Assembly (NCBI GenBank): GCA_020543525.1
Contig: JAHYIO010000039.1
Coordinates: 682,001 to 746,000, forward strand
Source: Coriolopsis trogii
Taxonomy: Eukaryota; Basidiomycota; Agaricomycetes; Polyporales; Polyporaceae
Direction: 5' to 3'
DNA length: 64,000 nt
Below the pieces are notes generated by a model. The model did no database searches, was not told the DNA's origin, and saw only the letters and a list, made by a program, of their open reading frames with translations. This document shows, piece by piece, positions 57,073-64,000 of this stretch. The translations under genes and the position numbers were made by a program. Each line of letters starts with the position of its first letter. Position 1 is the first letter of the stretch.

Positions 57073-58188
57073 ATACTACTAACCTGTATGCATTTCGTGC
57101 GTTGCTGGTCGGTTACCAGGCCTAGGAGTCGGACAAAACTGAGGAATGGCAACGGTTCCCATGTCCATGATCTATAGTCCAAAATCAGGGACTACAGGTT
57201 GTCAAGTACCACATTGTGCGCGCGCTCTATAGTATTCTGTAATGGTGAGGTGATGAGGGTGCGATCCTCAGCCTGCTTGAAGTCCTTCAAGCTTGAAGTT
57301 GCTGTCGCTAGAAGACTGCTTTATCAAAGGCCCGGCGCGAAACAACTTGAAACGCGGCACAGAGGTTCGAGCAGCAGCAGCTCCTTCTACATGCCATTCT
57401 TATTGGTATGGTAGCACAGCATGAGATATCGGGCTGTATTCAGTATGTTAGCGGGGCTGAAAAGCGTCGAGAAGTTCAACATCGATATCAACATCAACTT
57501 CAAGCTCTGTGCAAGCTCACCGTTTCTGGCAGTGCAGACGCTCGGCCGATGCCGAAGCGCATTGCCGTGAGCGCCCAGGTCCCAGGATCGCGCACCTCTC
57601 CCGCAACTACCAACATAGATGCTCTTCATGACTGTACAATCAACTTGGTAATTCTTTGAATGCGCTGATTTAGAGCAACTGCGGACTGCTACATACTACA
57701 GCCTCCTTGACCAGCGTGAGTCAGGGAGTGCGAACTTGCTGGAAATGAAATTGATTCCAGGTTAGCAGTGGCAATAGGTGCGTTCCTCGTTGACCCTTCC
57801 CTGTGCCGTCATGCCGGAGGTCTGATAGGCAAACGACAGAACAACCGCGCCTCCTTTATAGGACTACTTTTTGGCACACAAGCAAGTCATATGCCTCATT
57901 CTTCGAGTCGTATTGTCTAAAGTACTGTTGAGATATCGCTCAACCTCGGGCTACGCATACAACCAGCCAGCCTATCCAGGCTTCCTCTGCTCAAATGAAT
58001 GGGTGAAGACAACTGCCGATGCGTCGTCTATGAGACGATACGCGGCCGCCTCGGTCTCTCGACAAGCGAGCACTACTCGGAAGTATGCATAGACCGCTTC
58101 CCTCAAGACTTGCGCGAGTTCAGGACTTGCGCGGTGTCATCCATCCTCCTCTCACCCAGTCCTGTCGACCTCGCTGCGCTCTTTTGTT
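57073..58188. other. Intergenic, no supported gene
   Basis: Short frames only. The last part presumably contains the promoter of the glucanase gene. Confidence 0.5.
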
Positions 58189-59700
58189 ATGCCGATCTTG
58201 CCCATGCGCCCTATGACTATTCTTCACGCCACCTGTCTCCTCGCCTTGGCCGCTCTCGCTGACGGCATGCCCCATACTCGTACGAGGCCTCCTCGCCGAA
58301 TTGCCAGCATGCCCAAGCTTGTCTTCGCGCATCACATAGTTGGTCTCACAGCTTCCTACACAGTAGACGACTGGAAAGCGGACATCACCCTCGCCGAAGA
58401 GAGCGGGATCGACGGCTTCGCGCTCAATGTCGGAAAAGACACGTACACCCCGGAGCAAGCTGAGAACGCCCATCAGGCAGCGGAGCAGCTCAACTCGGAC
58501 TTCAAGCTCTTCTTCTCCTTTGACATGACCTCGTGTTCCTGCGCCGCAGCGGATGACGCATACGAGCTTCGTTTTCTTACCCTCCAGTACGCCACCCGAC
58601 CCAGCCAACTTCAAGTCGATGGCAAAGCGTTCGTGTCCACCTTCGCTGGAGAGGCATGCGACTTCGGTCATGGAGGCGACTCCCCAGGAGGCTGGCGGGC
58701 CGAGTTCACCCAACATAGCGACATCGTAGGCAAGATCCACTTCGTGCCTACATTCTTCGTCGACCCCGCCACGTTTGGTCAGTACACCGGGGCGATGGAC
58801 GGATACTTCACGTGGAACGCGGGATGGCCAATCGAGCTTACCGTAGCCTCCGCGTCGGAGCTCCTACCTGGCATAGACATGAACAACATGGACGCCAACG
58901 CGCACGCAGCCCTACAAAAGCACATCGGCTCGTTCGCGCCCGACAACACCTCACTCGCAGGGCTCGCCAACCTCCCAGACATAGACAGCCCGCGCACCTA
59001 CATCGCCCCCATCTCCCCCTGGTTCTTCACGCACTTTGGGCCCGACACGTACGACAAGAACTGGGTGTACGTCTCCGACGAGCACCTCTTTGCCGCGCGC
59101 TGGGAGAGCGTCATCGCGCACCGCGACAGCGTCGACCTCGTCGAGCTCCTCACCTGGAACGACTTTGGCGAGTCCTCCTACCTCTCACAGCCGCACCCGG
59201 GCCAGGCGATGCCCCCCGGCGCGGACGCGTGGGTCGACGGCTTCGACCACACCGGCTGGCTGCGGCTCGTCCGGCACTATGCGGCGCACTTCAAGACCGG
59301 GCAGGCGCCGAGCATCGAGGAGGACGAGGTCGTGATGTGGGCTCGCCCGCACCCCAAGAACGCGATGCCCGCCCCTCCGGGAGATCCTGTCGGGCCCCCG
59401 CGCGACTTTCAGCTGCTGCAGGACACGCTGTGGGCGGTCGTGCTCGCGCGGGCGGACGGTGAGCTGACGCTGTCGGGCGGGGAGGGGTACGAGGAGACGT
59501 TCGAGGTGCGGGCGGGGGTGAACAAGGTCTCGCTCCCGCTTGCGCCGAATGGGTGTATGAGGGCGGTGTTGACGCGCGATGGGAGGACGGTGGTTGATTT
59601 GAGGCCGGAGGAGTTCACGTTCGACCCGAATCCGACTGCGTTCAACTATAACGCGTTTGTCGCTAGTGCCGTAGCGAACGAGAGCGCGTTGGGGATTTGA
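58189..59700 (+). CDS. Glycoside hydrolase family 71 alpha-1,3-glucanase (mutanase)
   Basis: A single exon, up to 503 residues. ATGs at 58189, 58204 and 58213 are in frame; MTILHATCLLALAALADG gives the best signal peptide. GH71 features include KLVFAHHIVG near the N-terminus, DITLAEESGIDGFALNVG, KLFFSFDM, GDSPGGWR, YIAPISPWFFTHF and LLTWNDFGESSYL. A beta-rich C-terminal domain follows. It hydrolyses cell-wall alpha-1,3-glucan and should be secreted. No introns, unlike its neighbours. Confidence 0.92.
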   Translation: MPILPMRPMTILHATCLLALAALADGMPHTRTRPPRRIASMPKLVFAHHIVGLTASYTVDDWKADITLAEESGIDGFALNVGKDTYTPEQAENAHQAAEQLNSDFKLFFSFDMTSCSCAAADDAYELRFLTLQYATRPSQLQVDGKAFVSTFAGEACDFGHGGDSPGGWRAEFTQHSDIVGKIHFVPTFFVDPATFGQYTGAMDGYFTWNAGWPIELTVASASELLPGIDMNNMDANAHAALQKHIGSFAPDNTSLAGLANLPDIDSPRTYIAPISPWFFTHFGPDTYDKNWVYVSDEHLFAARWESVIAHRDSVDLVELLTWNDFGESSYLSQPHPGQAMPPGADAWVDGFDHTGWLRLVRHYAAHFKTGQAPSIEEDEVVMWARPHPKNAMPAPPGDPVGPPRDFQLLQDTLWAVVLARADGELTLSGGEGYEETFEVRAGVNKVSLPLAPNGCMRAVLTRDGRTVVDLRPEEFTFDPNPTAFNYNAFVASAVANESALGI

Positions 59701-60243
59701 GTTAGAGCTAAGTCAACTATGAATGCAACCATGCTTTCTCTTTTCGTGACGGGGTGTCAGAAATCGCTCAGCCTGAGGTTGCAGTGCACACTGCAGTCAA
59801 TAGAGGATGAGTGTCAATACTTTCTCTGCAAGAATCTTGTCTTGATCTGTGCACTTACGTAACGGCGCTCGCTGGTTCGAGTTGCGCGGCTTGCGCCTGT
59901 GCTTTCCTCGACATCTCACTGCACAGTTCTCACGCAGTTTTTGTCCACTATGTATGTTCAGAAGCGTCGTTCAAATTCGCCACTCAATCTGCCAAAATGA
60001 GTGCCATCGTATCGTACGATTTTGAATTCATCTCTCTATACGTGGTCCCATCAATCTCTCATTTTCTACGTACGCAGCATGTTGAGTCAGCAAAGTGCTC
60101 GGGGCGCATATATGAGCTGGACGAGCGAAGTGATGAGCACCTCCAGATCATCTCGGTAACTGACGTTGAGGTACGTACACTTTCTTATTTGCAAGCTTCA
60201 AGTACTGACCTCACATGCCTCAGTCCTCTGCACAATCTAGGTC
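59701..60243. other. Intergenic, no supported gene
   Basis: Between the glucanase and a wax-synthase-like gene. A long plus frame (from 59,811) reads into the next gene out of frame and looks like chance. Confidence 0.45.
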
Positions 60244-61624
60244 ATGTTTTGGAATATCGCGGAGGGACGCGTCCCCCTCGATGGACTTACTCAACTTCTC
60301 CTTCCCGAGCTGGCACTACCCGTTCTGATGGCCTTCAGGCTGCCCAAAGGCATGAAAATCGCCCTGTCTGTCGGCCTACTGGGTAGCATCTTGCACACCT
60401 TCATGACATCCACCACCGGCCTTGCGGTCAACGATTATGCGATCGGCAGCGCGGTCCTTGGCAATACCTTCTTTAATGTGCTCCTCTTGATCTGGCTAAC
60501 CGATCCGATGAAGGATTTCCACTACCCGCGTGACAAGGACCCCTCTCCTCTGGAATCAAGGCCGTTCCTGACGAGAATGTACAACGCCCTCTGTATTGTT
60601 CGAAACTACCGACTGATCGGATGGAACGTGCAGGTACGGACCTCTCTTTGTTCTGTCTCAGTCTAATGCTCACTCGGCCCCGTGCCTGACTGCTCACAGA
60701 TCCCGAACGTGCCTCCAGGGCACAAAGGTACCCGGACGCAGTTCCTCATCAAGAGGTCCCTCCAACTGCTGCACAGCGTCGTCCTCACTGACATCACGGA
60801 GGCATTCCTGTACAACAACATGCACCTCTACGTCCCACGACCCGAAGACCCGCCTGTCCCCACGGGTCTGATCGGGTTTCTCCTCAGTTCGTGGTGCCTC
60901 CTCGTGTGGCTCACTATGACATACGCGATCATGAAGATGTCGTATGAAATCGCATCGCTGGCAGCTGTTGCGATAGGTTACAGCGAGCCCGAAGACTGGC
61001 CAGACTGCAACGGGAAATGGTCGGACGCATACACCCTGCGTCGTTTCTGGGGGTTAGTGTCCTCGCCATCTCACCGCTCTCGTCCGTCGCTCACCATTTG
61101 TACCGCCACAGGCGCACATGGCATCAGAATCTCCGGCGGGTGCGTTCACTCGGCCCATACTTGCGTTCACATCACTCACTGATCGGTACGCATATGTCCG
61201 TCTCCGGTCGTTCTTTCTACAGCATTTCTCGCACTGGGGAAAGCTTGTCGTGCATGCCCTCCACATCCCGCGCGGCACCTGGCTCTCATCCCAGACACAA
61301 GTCTACACCGCTTTCGCTATCTCTGCGCTCATTCACGCCTTTGGCGATCTCATAATCGGCCGCCGCTACTTTGGCCGTTCCGTACCCTTCTTCATCCTCA
61401 ACGCGATTGCGATTACGTTCGAAGACGCGGTTATCGCCTTTGGCAAGTCAGTCGGACTAGGTGAGCTCGGAGGATCGGCAAGGGTAGTGGGATACGTGTG
61501 GGTAGTGCTGTGGATGCGGTTTGCGACACCGATGTACGTGAACTGGATGTTCGAGTCAGGCGTTGTGGCCAATCCGGTATTGCCGTTCTCGGTGATGAGC
61601 ACTTGGGTCGTCCCGTTAAGGTGA
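60244..61624 (+). CDS. Wax-synthase-like membrane acyltransferase 1
   Basis: Start ATG 60244 (MFWNIAEGRVPLDGL). Multiple membrane segments (LLLPELALPVLMAF, LGNTFFNVLLLIWL, GLIGFLLSSWCLLVWL). The MBOAT-like signature is assembled by splicing RRFWG to RTWHQNLRR, and the putative active-site histidine lies in FAISALIHAFGD. Basidiomycete proteins of this type acylate terpenoid or alcohol substrates. A paralogue begins at 63,399, with a P450 relic between. Confidence 0.8.
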
Positions 61625-61889
61625 AGTAGCTCTTATATGCTGTTCGTGCATCCCCTTGGCTGATCGTCGGTTTCATAGCCAAAAGGTTCTTGCTGCTGTT
61701 GGTATCTAGCGCATGTGGGCCACATACAGATCACAGCTCGTTGAGCTCCTCACTGCCCGCTGTGGTGCCCTGAACTTGCCGCAGCATTCCTGAAGGATGA
61801 AAAGGCCCAAACACACGCGTCGTATGCGACTTTCGCGCTTCTGAAGGAATTCCCGTGACTCACCTGAGAAATTTTACGGCAATGTCGTC

Positions 61890-62593
61890 TTGACCCTCAT
61901 CTATTCTAACGTTGACATTTCCAAGAAATTAGGGCCCATGTGTATGCTCGAAGAGGCTATGCAAAAGAAGAACGCCGATGTTGTCACAGCGGAGAAGACT
62001 CGCATAGTAACTCGCATGGTAACCTTGGCAGCCATATACATGTCTTCCGTCGTACGCCGCGCCATTCACCGAGTCATGGTTGATCGCTCACATAATCTCG
62101 ACGTATCTTCAGGCTATGACCCATTTCATGTACAACATCCGATCGCGGCCCTCCCCGACGACTTCCAACCCCTCCCCGACGAAGTTGAGTCGTTCGTAGC
62201 GAACAAGGCTAGACCAAGGACGCCCTGTACAAGGTGTGGAAGTTCGACAGCTTCGTCGAGAAAAGCTCCCGGCCCTGCGGCATCCCTCTCAGTAGGCCCT
62301 GTCAGATCCATCTTGCCATCAAGGCAAATGTGACGTCCACTGTTACTGCACTTACTCGCAAGGCGAAGGGGGATATCACCCTCATTGACGGCACGTTCAT
62401 CCCAAAGGGCACCGTCGTCTTCACTACGTCGTGCTCGACCCACCACGGGGAGAGCGCGAATAATTATGCGGACGTTTTTGACCCTTTCCAGTTTGCGCGC
62501 TTGTGTGAACACGAGGACAGGGACGCGAAGCACCAGTTTGTGAATGCCTCTATTGAGTTTGTCCACTTCAGTCATGACAGACACGCGTGGTGA
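61890..62593 (+). pseudogene. Cytochrome P450 relic
   Basis: Pieces of a fungal P450 persist in different frames: TKDALYKVWKFDSFVEKSSR (K-helix, where the ExxR glutamate position is lysine), then DITLIDGTFIPKGTVV, then DVFDPFQFARL and NASIEFVHFSHDRHAW at the heme-loop position. A stop precedes TKDALYK, and the heme-ligand cysteine exon is missing. Not functional. Confidence 0.75.
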
Positions 62594-62639
62594 GTTACCA
62601 TCCGCACTGTGTCCTGTTACACAGCAGCTGACATGATTC

Positions 62640-63398
62640 CCCATTCAAGGCGATGTTAGCGTACATCGTGCTTGACTATGACCTGAAAATGGACTCAATG
62701 TAAACCCATCTTTCTACGCTCGTGCGCCTCTGCAAAGTTCAAGAATACAGCACCTGTCATGATGTATAAGTAGGTCCATCATGATGTCCCGAACGTAGCG
62801 AGTAGGTCGCGGTGTTTGTGCTTTAATGAGTTCAATAGAGTACTATATGTGCGCGTTGATGCTCTCTTGTGAGACTATTTGACTTCGGGGATTGCGAGTG
62901 GGTTGGGGTCCGGGCTTCCCAAGGTCTAGACTCCCGTTGCTAGCACGACCGCTGTAGCCGCTATCCGAGGCTATCCGCCGCTTGGACTCGGATCGATACA
63001 GGGCGGTAAGACAGCTTCTTCGCATAAGATCACAATGTTCACAGAACACTGATCTCCTCACCCGCAGCTCTATGCAATTGCGGGGTCTTCTTTTCGTGGG
63101 CTTCCCGCCTACCACATACGTAAGGTACGTAGATGAACGGAAGTTCGACCAGAATTTAGCATGATAGCCGCCGATCCATGGCGAATTGAATATAAGAGGT
63201 CGACTTGATGCTCATCTGCTTCACCCTCTCTATCCAGTCACTCGTTTTTACATACCCTTGGGCAGGCAAGTGTTCGCTCACAATTACGCTGCGCTTGACG
63301 ATGTCACTGACCCGACCTGTGCCTACAACGCCTTATGTTTGCGACTTAACAGGATGCAAGACGCAACACTGCTACCGTCGGGGCGCCCCCGAGTCAGC
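62640..63398. other. Intergenic, no supported gene
   Basis: Between the P450 relic and the second acyltransferase. Nothing recognisable. Confidence 0.45.
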
Positions 63399-64000
63399 AT
63401 GCTCCATTTCATCCTGCCAGAGCTCGCGCTGGTGCTCCTCATCTGCCTGAGCCCGTCCCTGAGCCACCCAGTGCGTGTCGCAGCATCGCTCGCCATCATC
63501 GCTTCATGCGTCTACATCGAGCTTTCATACACCACGGGCACCGTTGGAACCGACTACGTAGTCGGTGTTGGGCTCTTTGGCACCACCATCCTCAATGTCG
63601 GGTACCTGGGGATTTTGACGGACCCAATGGCGAACTTCCGGTACTTACGCGACAAGAACCCCGCTCCGCTCGCCATCAGGCCCCTATATGAAAGGGCGCT
63701 CAATGCTGTCTGTATCATTCGGAACTCTCGTCTCATCGGATGGAACGTCCAGGTACGGTTACAGGTGTGAATACCCTAGATGATGCTCATGTTTTGGATT
63801 CCCCCGTACCTGACAGGTGGCGAACGTCCCGGCGCGACATGAGGGCAGCAGGACGCGCTATCTCCTCCGACGGGCCCGTCAAATTCTGGGGGTGTATTTG
63901 ATGATGGACCTATGCGAAACGTTCTGCATGCAGAACCGTTACCTCTACCCGTATCCCCCAGGTGCCCTGAATGCCGGCTCCCCGGGGCCAGAGGCTTGGA
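63399..64000 (+). CDS. Wax-synthase-like membrane acyltransferase 2 (partial)
   Basis: Start ATG 63399 (MLHFILPELALVLLIC). It aligns with acyltransferase 1: GTDYVVGVGLFGTTILN, LTDPMANFRYLRDKNP, LNAVCIIRNSRLIGWNVQ, an intron at the same place, then VANVPARHEGSRTRYLLRR. It runs off the window before the RFWGRTWH and active-site histidine regions. A tandem paralogue, moderately diverged. Confidence 0.8.

Noticed and set aside
58120..58740. 206-codon minus-strand frame
   Set aside because: It overlaps the glucanase exon in antisense and has no recognisable sequence.

Overview
The window is nuclear DNA from a filamentous basidiomycete, most likely an Agaricomycete and perhaps Polyporales. Genes are broken by many short (about 50-70 nt) GT-AG introns. 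The KDZ/TET transposon, the wax-synthase-like acyltransferases and the expanded lineage-specific kinase-like family all fit that group. No rRNA, tRNA or prokaryotic features were found.

Layout. (1) 0.9-5.6 kb: minus-strand members of a compact kinase-like family. One is intact (919-2037); another was cut apart by two transposons. (2) 2,987-5,190: a 2.2 kb TIR element with a 4-bp target duplication, carrying a decayed H+-ATPase scrap. (3) 5,599-25,459: a 19.9 kb KDZ-class DNA transposon with TTCTT duplications and about 0.94 kb inverted repeats. It encodes the KDZ transposase, a TET/JBP-type 2OG-Fe(II) dioxygenase, a Zn2Cys6/coiled-coil protein, a basic C-tail protein, a 25-residue-repeat protein and a further unidentified protein. 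It sits in intron 1 of a kinase-like gene, whose exon 1 lies at 25.5 kb and exons 2-5 at 5.6-2.4 kb. (4) 25.7-31.6 kb and 36.8-45.9 kb: the rest of the kinase-like array, three members of which are head-to-head with a second small gene family. (5) 32.6-36.6 kb: a Mug190-like SMP/C2 lipid-transfer protein. (6) 46-55.5 kb: core genes: RNA polymerase III subunit RPC34, a promethin-like membrane protein, biotin-protein ligase and FAD synthase. (7) 58-64 kb: a GH71 alpha-1,3-glucanase, then two wax-synthase-like acyltransferases flanking a dead cytochrome P450.

The most striking unexplained signal is in the non-coding ends of the KDZ element. I count 52 copies (44 exact) of the CpG-only palindrome CCGCGCGG in ten clusters, phased almost exactly 34-35 bp apart, on both flanks and nowhere else in such arrays. 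With a TET/JBP dioxygenase in the same element, they are candidates for transposase-binding iterons or cytosine-modification platforms. A second candidate system is the thrice-seen divergent pair of a kinase-like gene and a ~145-residue partner gene.
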